In this document: piece by piece, positions 16,732 to 25,667 of the stretch | Layout: each line of letters starts with the position of its first letter | How positions within the stretch are numbered: position 1 is the first letter of the stretch | Source: Chryseobacterium sp. Leaf404 | GTDB taxonomy: Bacteria > Bacteroidota > Bacteroidia > Flavobacteriales > Weeksellaceae | NCBI RefSeq assembly: GCF_001424145.1 | Contig: NZ_LMQM01000017.1 | Coordinates: 11,487-75,486, forward strand | DNA length: 64,000 bases | Reading direction: 5' to 3' | Notes under the pieces: generated by a model | What the model saw: the letters and a program-made list of their open reading frames with translations, nothing else | Told to the model about the DNA's origin: nothing | The model's database searches: none | Position numbers and translations under genes: made by a program

Positions 16732-18129
16732 TTAGTCAACTTTATTTTTAGCTACCTGAGCCATTAATTCTGCTTCTACCGCTACCTGATCGCCCACATA
16801 ACCGTAACCCTGCATGTGCACAATCCCTCTTCTGATTGGCGTAATCAATTCAATTTTGAAAACCAGAGTATCCCCAGGAATTACTTTTCTTTTGAATTTT
16901 ACTTTATCTATTTTGATGAAATAAGTAGAATAATTTTCAGGATCCGGAACACTTGCCAAAACAAGGATTCCCCCCGTCTGAGCTAAAGCTTCCACCTGTA
17001 AAACGCCCGGCATTACCGGCTCTTTAGGGAAGTGTCCTACGAAAAACGGCTCGTTAAAAGTGACATTTTTTAAACCTACCACGTGTTTGTCTGAAAGCTC
17101 AAGAACTTTATCGATCAACAAAAACGGATAACGGTGAGGCATTAATCTCATAATTCCGTTGATATCGAAAACCGGTGGTTTGTTCAAATCAAATTCCGGT
17201 ACGTTTTTCTTTTTCTGAAGTTTCCACTGGCGGTTCAGTTTTTTTGCAAACTGCGTGTTGACGAAATGTCCAGGTTTGTTAGCAATTACTTTCCCTTTAA
17301 TTTTAACTCCTGTCAAAGCCAAATCACCAATCACGTCGAGCAGTTTGTGTCTTGCAGCTTCGTTTGGATAGTTTAACGTTAAGTTATCCAGAATTCCGTT
17401 AGGTCTTATGGCTACATGATCTTTACCAAAAGCTTTTTTCAGTTTTTCTGTAGTTTCAGCAGTCAAATCTTTGTCTACGTAAACGATAGCGTTTGAAATA
17501 TCACCACCTTTAATCAGACCGTGATCCAGAAGCATTTCTAATTCATGCAGGAAGCTGAATGTTCTTGCTGACGAAATTTCTTCTTTAAATTCTGAAATAT
17601 TTTTAAGTGTAGCATTCTGAGTTCCTAAAACTTTAGTCCCAAAATCTACCATTGTTGTAATCTCGTACGTATCAGATGGTATAATGGTAATTTCTGAACC
17701 TGTATTTGGGTCGCTGTAGGTAAGTACCTCCTTGATTACAAGATATTCTCTGGCAACGGTCTGATCTACCACACCTACACTTTCAATCGCTTCTACGAAG
17801 AACTTTGAAGAACCATCCAGGATAGGAGGTTCAGAAGCATCCATCTCGAGGTAGGCATTGTCTACATCACAACCTACCAGAGCAGCCAGAAGATGCTCGC
17901 AGGTATTGATTTTTACTCCGAGTTTCTCAAGGGTTGTACCTCTTTCGGTGGCAGTTACGTAGTTTACATCAGCTTCTACCTGGGGATGCCCCTCAAGATC
18001 TGTGCGTACAAATACAAAACCAGTGTTTTCTTTTGCCGGTTTAATGGTAAGTTTTACTTCTCTACCGGTATGAAGGCCAATTCCAGAAAGAGTAACCTCC
18101 TCCTGAAGCGTTTTTTGCATATCACTCAT
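16732..18129 (-). CDS. lpxC/fabZ: LpxC deacetylase fused to FabZ dehydratase
   Basis: This is a bifunctional enzyme: LpxC deacetylates UDP-3-O-acyl-GlcNAc, and FabZ dehydrates 3-hydroxyacyl-ACP for fatty acid synthesis. The fusion is usual in Bacteroidota. LpxC covers about 1-300 (GIGLHTGREVKL, EHLLAALVGCDVDN, RTFSFLHELEML, HKLLDVIGDL), FabZ the rest (MRLMPHRYPFLLIDKV, FNEPFFVGHFPKEPVMPGVLQVEALAQ). The frame extends to 18156, but an ATG at 18129 overlaps the lpxD stop by 8 bases and begins MSDMQKTLQEEVTLSG; another ATG is at 18120. I prefer 18129. Confidence 0.93.
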   Translation of the reverse strand: MSDMQKTLQEEVTLSGIGLHTGREVKLTIKPAKENTGFVFVRTDLEGHPQVEADVNYVTATERGTTLEKLGVKINTCEHLLAALVGCDVDNAYLEMDASEPPILDGSSKFFVEAIESVGVVDQTVAREYLVIKEVLTYSDPNTGSEITIIPSDTYEITTMVDFGTKVLGTQNATLKNISEFKEEISSARTFSFLHELEMLLDHGLIKGGDISNAIVYVDKDLTAETTEKLKKAFGKDHVAIRPNGILDNLTLNYPNEAARHKLLDVIGDLALTGVKIKGKVIANKPGHFVNTQFAKKLNRQWKLQKKKNVPEFDLNKPPVFDINGIMRLMPHRYPFLLIDKVLELSDKHVVGLKNVTFNEPFFVGHFPKEPVMPGVLQVEALAQTGGILVLASVPDPENYSTYFIKIDKVKFKRKVIPGDTLVFKIELITPIRRGIVHMQGYGYVGDQVAVEAELMAQVAKNKVD

Positions 18130-19153
18130 TCGTATGATCTTTTGAGATATTCTCAAGATTATTTATTCTTTTTGCCATTTCAGGAAGTTTCCTGAAATGT
18201 ACGTAGCTTCTGAGATAGTCATTATAGGCTATAGCAGGCGATCCGTAAATGGTTTCTTTATCATTCACACTCGCACTCACACCGCTCTGTGCCTGAATTT
18301 TCACCTGACTGCCAATTTTAATATGTCCTACAATGCCCACCTGTCCGCCAATCTGATTCCAGTCGCCGATGGTGGTAGATCCTGCAATCCCTGTCTGTGA
18401 GGCGATAACGTTGTTGGCACCGATTTTCACATTGTGCGCAATCTGGATTAAATTGTCAATTTTAGTTCCCCTGCCAATCGTTGTAGAGCCAATCGTTGCT
18501 CTGTCAATACTGCAGTTGGATCCTATTTCCACATTATCTTCAATAATCACATTTCCTAACTGAGGAATTTTCTGAAAACCCTGAGGTGTTGGCTGAAAAC
18601 CAAATCCGTCCCCACCAATTACGGTATTGGAATGGATCACACAGTTATCACCGATGATGCAGTAATCGTAAATTCTCGCTCCACTGTCAATCTTACAGTT
18701 TTTGCCGATTTTTACGCCCTTACCGATGTAAACCTGAGGATAAATCTGTGAACCTTCACCAATTTTTGCCTTTTCAGAAACATAAGAAAATGCTCCGATG
18801 TATACTTTATCTCCTATCACAGCGGTTTCGTGGATTGAAGAACCATCTTCAACGCCTTCTTTTCTACCCTGCATCTCCTGATATAGGTTCATTAAAACCT
18901 GAAAAGAAAGATAGGCATCTTTCACTGCAATAAGTGTGGGAGTGTATTGATCTTTAGTGATAAGTGTCTCGGTAACAATAAGCACCGAGCATTTTGAACT
19001 ATCTAAATGGTGAGCAAAACGCTCCTGAGCAATAAAAGATAAGTGCCCTGGCTCTCCGCTTTCTATAGGTGAAACACCAGTGATCACTGCGTTTTCGTCA
19101 CCGATGATTTTTCCGTCAATAAAACTTGCAATTTGCGAAGCTGTAAATTCCAT
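18122..19153 (-). CDS. lpxD: UDP-3-O-acylglucosamine N-acyltransferase
   Basis: This is the third lipid A step, adding the N-linked acyl chain. The protein (about 343 residues) has the LpxD N-domain (FTASQIASFIDGKIIGD), a long hexapeptide beta-helix, GGDGFGFQPTPQGFQKIPQLGNV and the catalytic-histidine region NLIQIAHNVKIGANN. A TTG nine bases upstream cannot be the start because it is part of the -7 box TATCTTTG (19160-19167), so the ATG at 19153 is used and the mRNA has almost no leader. It overlaps lpxC/fabZ. Confidence 0.94.
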   Translation of the reverse strand: MEFTASQIASFIDGKIIGDENAVITGVSPIESGEPGHLSFIAQERFAHHLDSSKCSVLIVTETLITKDQYTPTLIAVKDAYLSFQVLMNLYQEMQGRKEGVEDGSSIHETAVIGDKVYIGAFSYVSEKAKIGEGSQIYPQVYIGKGVKIGKNCKIDSGARIYDYCIIGDNCVIHSNTVIGGDGFGFQPTPQGFQKIPQLGNVIIEDNVEIGSNCSIDRATIGSTTIGRGTKIDNLIQIAHNVKIGANNVIASQTGIAGSTTIGDWNQIGGQVGIVGHIKIGSQVKIQAQSGVSASVNDKETIYGSPAIAYNDYLRSYVHFRKLPEMAKRINNLENISKDHTNE

Positions 19154-19159
19154 ATTCTG

Positions 19160-19167
19160 CAAAGATA
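19160..19167 (-). promoter_or_regulatory. -7 box of the lipid A cluster
   Basis: On the minus strand this reads TATCTTTG, a perfect -7 box, only six bases before the lpxD ATG. It implies a leaderless or near-leaderless transcript and fixes the lpxD start. Confidence 0.75.
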
Positions 19168-19237
19168 AGAATTTCTGTAATTCACAAACAAAATTTGGAT
19201 TTCAGATATTAAATTTTAATAATATTTATGAAAATTT

Positions 19238-20455
19238 CTACGAAATTTCGCGCGGAAAGGTAAGAATATAACGGGTTGTTTTGGTATTCAGAAGACCTGA
19301 CAACAATTGATCCTGCGATTGATCCAGCCGTATTTTCAGACCGTCTTTCTGAAGAAGATAAATAGGCTGCTTCTCAATGTCATAAGGTAAAAGTTTACGT
19401 TTAATCTCATGAACAAGTGTTTCACCATTATCAATTCTGAAAAAAGTGTTTGTTGATTTTATTTTATCTTCAATGAAACTCTCACCAAACGGTTGTGACG
19501 ATATAATAGTTTTAGGTAAATTTCTCTGTATAATGCATCTGCAGTAATAGCTCAGAACAAAATCTTCAGAATTCTGCCAAAGTTTCATCGCCTGAATGAC
19601 GTCATTATCATCCAGCTGTGTAAACCGGAAAACATCCTCATCTGTTGCTTCACTTTTACCTCTGTACAAAAAATAGCTGAGATTTTCTGTTGCCGGAAGT
19701 TTCATTCCCTGGGAAATCAGATATTTCGCGCGTTCCAGAACTTTCACCAGAAGAAATTCTGCTAGTGCCGAAGTTTTGTGATAATAAACCTGCCAATACA
19801 TAAACATTCTTGCAGTAAGAAAGTTTTCAATAGAATAAATTCCTTTTGCATCGATTACCAGCTCACCCTCATCGCAGACGTTCATCATAGAAACAATTCT
19901 TTCGGTATTGATATTTCCTTCAGATACTCCGGTAAAAAAGCTGTCGCGGTTTAGATAATCAAGCCTATCAACATCCAACTGAGAGGAAATCAGCTGATTA
20001 AAAAATTTCCTGTGATATTTCCCCTGAAACATTTCCAGAGCAAGCGTAAGTTCACCTTTAAACTCCTCATTTAATCTGTTCATTAATAATAGAGAGAGAT
20101 TCTCGTGATGCCAGTCGTCCATCAGCATATTTTCTAAGGCATGTGAAAACGGACCGTGACCGATATCGTGCATTAAAATCGCCAGCATCGCTGCTTTTTC
20201 TTCCTCAACAGAAATTTTTATTCCTTTCTGTTTTAAAGTTTCGATCGCAGTAAACATCAGATGCATGGCGCCCAAAGCGTGGTGAAATCTTGTATGCGTT
20301 GCTCCCGGAAAGATCAGATTTAAAAGTCCGGTCTGCCCGATTCTTCTTAAACGCTGAAAATACGGATGCTCGATGACATCAAAAAGTATTTCATGAGGAA
20401 TTTTTATAAATCCGTGAACGGGGTCGTTGATGATCTTCAGTTTGTTGATGCTCAT
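19238..20455 (-). CDS. HD-domain phosphohydrolase (dNTPase-like)
   Basis: The 405-residue protein has an N-terminal HD domain: HTRFHHALGAMH (about 54-65) and the metal-binding H96-D97 in LMHDIGHGPFSHALEN, with a further DVDRLDYLNRDSFF motif at about 180. This arrangement is that of the dNTP triphosphohydrolase-like HD family, which cleaves dNTPs to nucleosides and triphosphate. The actual substrate is not shown by the sequence. It lies directly upstream of lpxD but the lpxD promoter lies between them. Confidence 0.88.
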   Translation of the reverse strand: MSINKLKIINDPVHGFIKIPHEILFDVIEHPYFQRLRRIGQTGLLNLIFPGATHTRFHHALGAMHLMFTAIETLKQKGIKISVEEEKAAMLAILMHDIGHGPFSHALENMLMDDWHHENLSLLLMNRLNEEFKGELTLALEMFQGKYHRKFFNQLISSQLDVDRLDYLNRDSFFTGVSEGNINTERIVSMMNVCDEGELVIDAKGIYSIENFLTARMFMYWQVYYHKTSALAEFLLVKVLERAKYLISQGMKLPATENLSYFLYRGKSEATDEDVFRFTQLDDNDVIQAMKLWQNSEDFVLSYYCRCIIQRNLPKTIISSQPFGESFIEDKIKSTNTFFRIDNGETLVHEIKRKLLPYDIEKQPIYLLQKDGLKIRLDQSQDQLLSGLLNTKTTRYILTFPREIS

Positions 20456-20577
20456 TGGTAATGCTGAATAATACTACAAAATTAGATAAATTTAGTTTAA
20501 CACATTTTTAATTTTAATTGGGAAAAACTTTTGAAAATGTAAATCTACTTTTGAGGAATTAAAAACTATTATTTATT

Positions 20578-22227
20578 ATGAAAAGATTTTTACTTCTTTT
20601 CGTATTTATTTTCGCAGGAACTCAGAAGAATTTTGCTCAGGAAAAACTCTCAGAAACTCAAAAATTAGAAACTTTGGCTAAAGTCTGGGGTTTTTTGAAA
20701 TATTATCACCCAAATGTAGCAAAAGGCAATTTTAACTGGGATAAACAGTTAGTTGAAAAAATAATTGAAGCAGAAAAGATCAACAGCAAAGCAAAATATA
20801 ACGATATGCTTTCAAGCTGGATCGACAGTTTGGGAAAAGTGGACTTCTGTAAAAAATGCACTACTAAAAAAAGTGAAAAATATTTCCTGAAAAACTTTGA
20901 TTTAAGCTGGACAGATGACGCAGGAGTTTTTGACCCAAAAGTGATCGAAAAACTAAATTTCATAGAGGAAAACAGAAACCTGGGAGACAATCATTATATT
21001 ACAGTTGACAGAAGTTCTGTGGCAAATTACAGGAACGAGAAAACTTCAAATTCCGAATTTATCTCGGGAGAAAACTCGCTGCTTGAACTTTTCAGATACT
21101 GGAATTTTGTTGAATATTTTTTTCCATATAAATATCAGACCGACCAGAAATGGAGTAATGTTTTAACGGAAATGATTCCTAAATTTTCGTCTGTAAAAAA
21201 CACCAGAGAACTGCATCTCGCTGTACTGGAACTCGTTACGAAAACAGATGACAGCCATTCTTATTTTTCAAGCAAGGAAACGAACTCGTTTTTCGGAATG
21301 AAAATGTTGCCTGTACATTATAAATTTATTGACGGGCAGTTGATTATCACTGAAATAGCCGGCGACTTTGGTTCTAAAACACAGCTCAGAAAAAACGATA
21401 TTATACTGAAAATTAACAGTCTTAAAATCTCACAGATATTTGAGAATACGAAGAAATATTTACCTGCATCCAACACATCCGTAAAAGAGCGGAATTTTGT
21501 TTACTCTAAAATTCCTACCAGAAGCAATGACGACAATTTGACTGTACAGATTCTGAGAGATGATAAAATAATGGAGTTAAATGAAAGAACATATCCCTTC
21601 AACGATATCCGTTTCTCCCAAAAGAAAAATATTGAGGGATGGAAAATGCTTTCCAATCAGGTTGCTTATGTGGATATGGGAATTCTTCAAAAAGAAAATG
21701 TTGACAAAATGTTTGCAGAAATTAAGGACAGCAAAGCCATTATTTTTGACATCCGAAATTATCCTAAAGGTACAATTCACAAACTGTCACTCTATTTATT
21801 TCCTGAAAGATTAGATGCAGTATCATTTACCTCTGCCAACTTTAGTTATCCGGGAAAATATAATTATATGCTGACTCAGAAGTACGGGCGTAGCAACAAT
21901 TCATCTTATAAAGGAAAAATTGTTGTTTTGGTGAACGAAATCACGCAAAGTCATGCAGAATATACCTCAATGATTTTAAATGCGTTAGATAACACTACGA
22001 TTATAGGATCTCAAACTTCAGGAGCTGACGGAAATGTAAACGAATTTCAAATTCTGGGGAATCCCACACGGTTTTCCTGCCTGGGAACTTTTTATCCGGA
22101 CGGAACAGAAACTCAGAGAATAGGAATTCTTCCGGACATTATTTCAAAACCAACCATTGAAGGTATTAAAAATGATAAAGATGAAGTTCTGGAGCGGGCA
22201 TTGGAATTTATTGAGACAGGAAAATAA
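20578..22227 (+). CDS. S41-family (C-terminal processing type) peptidase, secreted
   Basis: The 549 residues begin with a signal peptide (FLLLFVFIFAGTQKNFAQ). An N-terminal helical region precedes a PDZ-like segment (GSKTQLRKNDIILKINSLKI, about 262-281) and a tail-specific protease fold. The nucleophile is probably S458 in VNEITQSHAEYTSMIL, followed by GSQTSGADGNVNEF. The family cleaves unstructured C-termini in the periplasm. It stands alone on the plus strand upstream of porX, with 147 bp between. Confidence 0.86.
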   Translation: MKRFLLLFVFIFAGTQKNFAQEKLSETQKLETLAKVWGFLKYYHPNVAKGNFNWDKQLVEKIIEAEKINSKAKYNDMLSSWIDSLGKVDFCKKCTTKKSEKYFLKNFDLSWTDDAGVFDPKVIEKLNFIEENRNLGDNHYITVDRSSVANYRNEKTSNSEFISGENSLLELFRYWNFVEYFFPYKYQTDQKWSNVLTEMIPKFSSVKNTRELHLAVLELVTKTDDSHSYFSSKETNSFFGMKMLPVHYKFIDGQLIITEIAGDFGSKTQLRKNDIILKINSLKISQIFENTKKYLPASNTSVKERNFVYSKIPTRSNDDNLTVQILRDDKIMELNERTYPFNDIRFSQKKNIEGWKMLSNQVAYVDMGILQKENVDKMFAEIKDSKAIIFDIRNYPKGTIHKLSLYLFPERLDAVSFTSANFSYPGKYNYMLTQKYGRSNNSSYKGKIVVLVNEITQSHAEYTSMILNALDNTTIIGSQTSGADGNVNEFQILGNPTRFSCLGTFYPDGTETQRIGILPDIISKPTIEGIKNDKDEVLERALEFIETGK

Positions 22228-22374
22228 CCTTAAAATAAATGTTTTCCGATTTAGATATTTTATTAAATTTTTGTGATAACTTTATTCAAATCTTAACTAT
22301 CTTTTGGCGTACTTTTGGAACTGATACCACAGTTCAAAAACTTTGAACTCTCAAATAAATATAGAACTTTATAT

Positions 22375-23919
22375 ATGTCTGATAAAATATTATGGATCGA
22401 TGATGAGATTGATCTTTTAAAACCTCATATCGTATTTTTAGAAAAAAAAGGATATCATGTAACGCCAGTTAACAACGTAAATGAGGCTCTGGAACTTATG
22501 GATTCGGAGAAGTTTGCTTTAACTTTAATTGACGAAAATATGCCGGGAATTTCCGGTCTTGAAGCCATTCCGATGATCAAGGAGAAAGACAGCAGCCTTA
22601 AAATTGTGATGGTAACCAAAAGTGAGGAAGAGCACATCATGGAAGAAGCCATCGGATCGCAGATTGCCGATTATATTTTAAAACCTGTAAATCCCAATCA
22701 GATTTTGCTTTCTTTAAAGAAAAACCTTCAGGAGGATAATCTCGTGGAGCAAAAAACGATTTTGCAGTATCAGCAGGAATTCCGAAATCTTTCTATGGAA
22801 CTTTCTTATCTGCGAACGTACCAGGATTGGGCAGAATATTACAAGAAAATCCTGAACTGGGAGATTAAATTTGACAAGGTTGCCGACAATGAATTTGCAG
22901 ATCTGCTTCAGTCTCAGAAAGAAGAAGCCAATATTCAGTTTGCGAAATTTATAGAACACAATTATGAAGATTGGTTGCAGGATAGCGAGAAGCCTTTAAT
23001 GAGCCACACTTTATTCAAAGAAAAAATAAAACCGGAAGTTGAAAAAGATAAAGTTCTTCTTCTGATGGTTGACAATTTGCGATATGACCAATGGAAAGTG
23101 ATAGAACCTCTTTTCACCAAGTTTTACAATAAAGTTTCTGAAGATTACTATTACAGTATTTTACCAACGGCGACTCAGTATGCAAGAAATTCATTTTTTG
23201 CAGGTTTAATGCCTTCAGAAATTGAAAAGCGTTTTCCAGACAAATGGTTTAATGATAATGAAGACGGAAATAAAAACGAATTTGAAAGAGATTTTCTGGA
23301 AGATCAGATGAAAAGAATTGGTTTGAATTCTAAATCAATGAAATATCTGAAAATTCTGAATGCAGATTTTGAGAAAAAAATTTATGAAGATTTTAATCAG
23401 CATAAAAACAATGATCTTCTGGTAATTGTTTATAATTTTATTGATATTCTCTCTCACGCAAAAACCGATAATCATATTGTTAATCAGTTAATCAGAGATG
23501 ATAAAACTTTCAGATCTCTTACGCTGAACTGGTTTGAAAATTCATCGCTGATCAAAATTATTAAACTGGCTGCCGAAAGCGGATTCAAATTAGTAATCAC
23601 GACCGATCACGGAACGGTTTATGTAAAAAAACCAAGTCGTGTGGTGGGAGACAGAGAAACTTCAACCAACATCAGATACAAAACCGGAAAAAGTTTAACG
23701 TATGAAGACAAAGACGTTTGGGCGGTGAGCAATCCCGAAAAACTGTTTTTACCCAAGGGAAATCTAAGCTCGAAATATATTTTCGCCAAAAACAATATCT
23801 TTTTGGCGTACCCTAAAAACTACAATCATTTTGTAAATTATTATAAGGAAACGTATCAGCACGGCGGAATTTCTCTGGAGGAATGTATAATTCCAATCAG
23901 TATTCTTGAGCCGAAGTAG
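22375..23919 (+). CDS. porX: PorX-like response regulator with PglZ domain (T9SS regulator)
   Basis: PorX regulates, and acts with, the T9SS. The product (514 residues from the preferred start) has a CheY-like receiver (1-120) with acidic pocket WIDDE, phospho-acceptor D53 in LTLIDENMPG, T81 and K103 in YILKPVNP, then a helical linker and a C-terminal alkaline-phosphatase-like PglZ domain (LLLMVDNLRYDQWKV; ITTDHGTVYVKKPSRVVGD). An upstream TTG at 22315 is in frame, but MSDKILWIDDE at the ATG 22375 is the proper receiver start. No porY sensor kinase is adjacent. Confidence 0.93.
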   Translation: MSDKILWIDDEIDLLKPHIVFLEKKGYHVTPVNNVNEALELMDSEKFALTLIDENMPGISGLEAIPMIKEKDSSLKIVMVTKSEEEHIMEEAIGSQIADYILKPVNPNQILLSLKKNLQEDNLVEQKTILQYQQEFRNLSMELSYLRTYQDWAEYYKKILNWEIKFDKVADNEFADLLQSQKEEANIQFAKFIEHNYEDWLQDSEKPLMSHTLFKEKIKPEVEKDKVLLLMVDNLRYDQWKVIEPLFTKFYNKVSEDYYYSILPTATQYARNSFFAGLMPSEIEKRFPDKWFNDNEDGNKNEFERDFLEDQMKRIGLNSKSMKYLKILNADFEKKIYEDFNQHKNNDLLVIVYNFIDILSHAKTDNHIVNQLIRDDKTFRSLTLNWFENSSLIKIIKLAAESGFKLVITTDHGTVYVKKPSRVVGDRETSTNIRYKTGKSLTYEDKDVWAVSNPEKLFLPKGNLSSKYIFAKNNIFLAYPKNYNHFVNYYKETYQHGGISLEECIIPISILEPK

Positions 23920-24024
23920 CAGCTTGCTTTTGGCTGATTGCGTTTGGCTTTTAAGCTAACGCTGATTTGGAAGATTTTTGTGAAGATCGAAAATTCGGAC
24001 AAATAATATTTTTAAATATAAACT

Positions 24025-24066
24025 CCGGGCGGAAATTAATAGAGATTTTCTGCCCGGTTTTTTTTG
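24025..24066 (+). terminator. Terminator downstream of porX
   Basis: CCGGGC (24025-24030) pairs with GCCCGG (24052-24057); GGAAAT and ATTTTC extend the stem, and a run of at least nine T follows. Confidence 0.88.
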
Positions 24067-24122
24067 TGGAATGTTAAAACATAAAACCGTTTTCCTTTTG
24101 TATTTTTGGCAAAATTATAATT

Positions 24123-24887
24123 TTGAGATTAATTACATACAACGTTAACGGCATCAGAGCCGCATTTACAAAAGATTTTTTAGGCTGGCTGAAAACCGCA
24201 GATCCTGATATCGTCTGCATTCAGGAAAGTAAAGCCGGAAATGATCAGATTGATATTGAAAGTCTTGAAAAAATCGGCTACAAAAGTTACTGGCATTCTG
24301 CCCAGAGAAAAGGCTACAGCGGCGTAGGAATCGCGTCTAAGATACAGCCGAAACATATTGAATACGGTTGCGGAATTGAAAGTTATGATAACGAAGGACG
24401 AGTTATTCGTGCTGATTTTGACGGTTTTTCTGTGATTTCTGTTTACGTTCCCTCGGCTTCCAATATCGAAAGGCTTGAATTTAAAATGCAGTTCTGCCAC
24501 GATTTCTTAAGCTACATCAAAGAACTACGCAAAAAAATTCCCAATCTGATTATTTCCGGCGATTTTAATATCTGCCATCACGCCATTGACATTCACAATC
24601 CCGTGGGTTTAAAGAACACCTCAGGCTTTCTGCCGATGGAAAGAGAATGGATGACCGATTTCATCAATGAATGCGAACTGATTGATACCTTCAGACAATT
24701 TAATGGTGAACCCAATAATTACACCTGGTGGAGCTACCGTCAAAACGCAAGAGCCAACAACAAAGGCTGGCGTCTGGATTATAATTTTGCATCTCTCCCA
24801 ATGAAAGACAAACTTTCCAGAGCGGTAATTTTGAAGGAAGCTGTGCACTCAGATCATTGCCCGGCACTTCTTGAATTTAAGGTTTAA
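24123..24887 (+). CDS. xth: Exodeoxyribonuclease III / AP endonuclease
   Basis: It acts in DNA base-excision repair, incising at abasic sites. The 254 residues fit the EEP fold: RLITYNVNGIRAAF at the very start, E35 in IVCIQESKA, VISVYVPSAS, LIISGDFNICH, YTWWSYRQNARANNKGWRLDY and the terminal HSDHCPALLEF. The conserved N-terminus begins at a TTG codon (24123), and no in-frame ATG upstream or nearby can replace it, so TTG is taken as the start. Single gene. Confidence 0.93.
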   Translation: MRLITYNVNGIRAAFTKDFLGWLKTADPDIVCIQESKAGNDQIDIESLEKIGYKSYWHSAQRKGYSGVGIASKIQPKHIEYGCGIESYDNEGRVIRADFDGFSVISVYVPSASNIERLEFKMQFCHDFLSYIKELRKKIPNLIISGDFNICHHAIDIHNPVGLKNTSGFLPMEREWMTDFINECELIDTFRQFNGEPNNYTWWSYRQNARANNKGWRLDYNFASLPMKDKLSRAVILKEAVHSDHCPALLEFKV

Positions 24888-24918
24888 AATTCAAGATTTA
24901 AAATTTAAAATAAAGACA

Positions 24919-24948
24919 TAAAAAAAGCCAACTGCAGTCAGTTGGCTT
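24919..24948. terminator. Terminator between xth and rlpA
   Basis: The stem GCCAACTG (24927-24934) / CAGTTGGC (24939-24946) has a CAGT loop, with a run of A on the left (T on the minus strand). It serves rlpA chiefly. Confidence 0.88.
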
Positions 24949-24966
24949 CTACCATTTTATATCAGT

Positions 24967-25347
24967 CTATTCTTCGACTTCTACAACTTCATATTCAATT
25001 GGGATTTTGCCGCTTGCAAGATCTCCGATTTCGTCAAACGCTGCTTTAGACATATCTAATGCTCTTGAAGAATGAAAAGGACCTCTGTCGTTAATCTTTA
25101 CAATTACTTCTTCTCCGTTGTTCAGGTTGGTAACTTTTACCATCGTCCCGAAAGGAAGCGTTCTGTTTGCTGCGGTAAGCTTTTTGTTATCGAACACTTC
25201 TCCGCTTGCTGTTTTTTTACCGTTAAATTTATCGTGGTAATACGATGCATAACTTGTTTTCTTGGCATCACCGGTATTTTCTGAAAAAGAATAAACACCG
25301 AGAGCAGAAATCATCATTATGATTACAAGAATAAATCTTTTCATCAT
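24967..25347 (-). CDS. RlpA-family septal-ring lytic transglycosylase-like protein
   Basis: The 126-residue secreted double-psi beta-barrel protein has a signal peptide (FILVIIMMISALGVYSFS), then SYASYYHDKFNGKKTASGEVFDNKKLTAA, LPFGTMVKVTNLNNGEEVIVKINDRGPF and RALDMSKAAFDEIG, the RlpA signature. RlpA proteins cleave peptidoglycan lacking stem peptides. The protein is short and has no SPOR domain, as is common outside Proteobacteria. It has its own promoter, TACTTTTG, at 25376-25383 (minus strand). Confidence 0.88.
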   Translation of the reverse strand: MMKRFILVIIMMISALGVYSFSENTGDAKKTSYASYYHDKFNGKKTASGEVFDNKKLTAANRTLPFGTMVKVTNLNNGEEVIVKINDRGPFHSSRALDMSKAAFDEIGDLASGKIPIEYEVVEVEE

Positions 25348-25375
25348 TTTGAAATTTTTTGGGTTAATGACTCGG

Positions 25376-25383
25376 CAAAAGTA
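25376..25383 (-). promoter_or_regulatory. -7 box of the rlpA-like gene
   Basis: On the minus strand this reads TACTTTTG, a full match to TAnnTTTG, about 30 bp before the start. Confidence 0.68.
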
Positions 25384-25614
25384 AAGTGCGAAATCGTAGT
25401 GACCTATTTTTTTTGTTAACGACTGTTAATGAAAATAAAATAAAAAGTTAAATTCAACCTAAAATCACGTTCAGTTTTGACTGAGAGCACGATTGTTAAA
25501 TTATGTTAAAAATCGCCTTAAAAAGTTAATTTAATTAACTAAATTTCAAACAAGATGGTCGGATAATATGTAAAAAACCATTATTAATCAATGTTTTAAG
25601 CATTTTTGAACATT
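25384..25614. other. Gene-free AT-rich stretch
   Basis: No gene or clear structure is seen upstream of rlpA beyond its promoter. The stretch is AT-rich and contains several TTAAT tracts. Confidence 0.6.
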
Positions 25615-25645
25615 AAAAAACCAATACTGAAATAGCATTGGTTTT
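25615..25645 (-). terminator. Terminator of rimO
   Basis: The stem AACCAAT (25619-25625) / ATTGGTT (25637-25643) has A and T runs on the two sides. Confidence 0.75.
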
Positions 25646-25667
25646 ATATTAATCATCGAATTAAATT

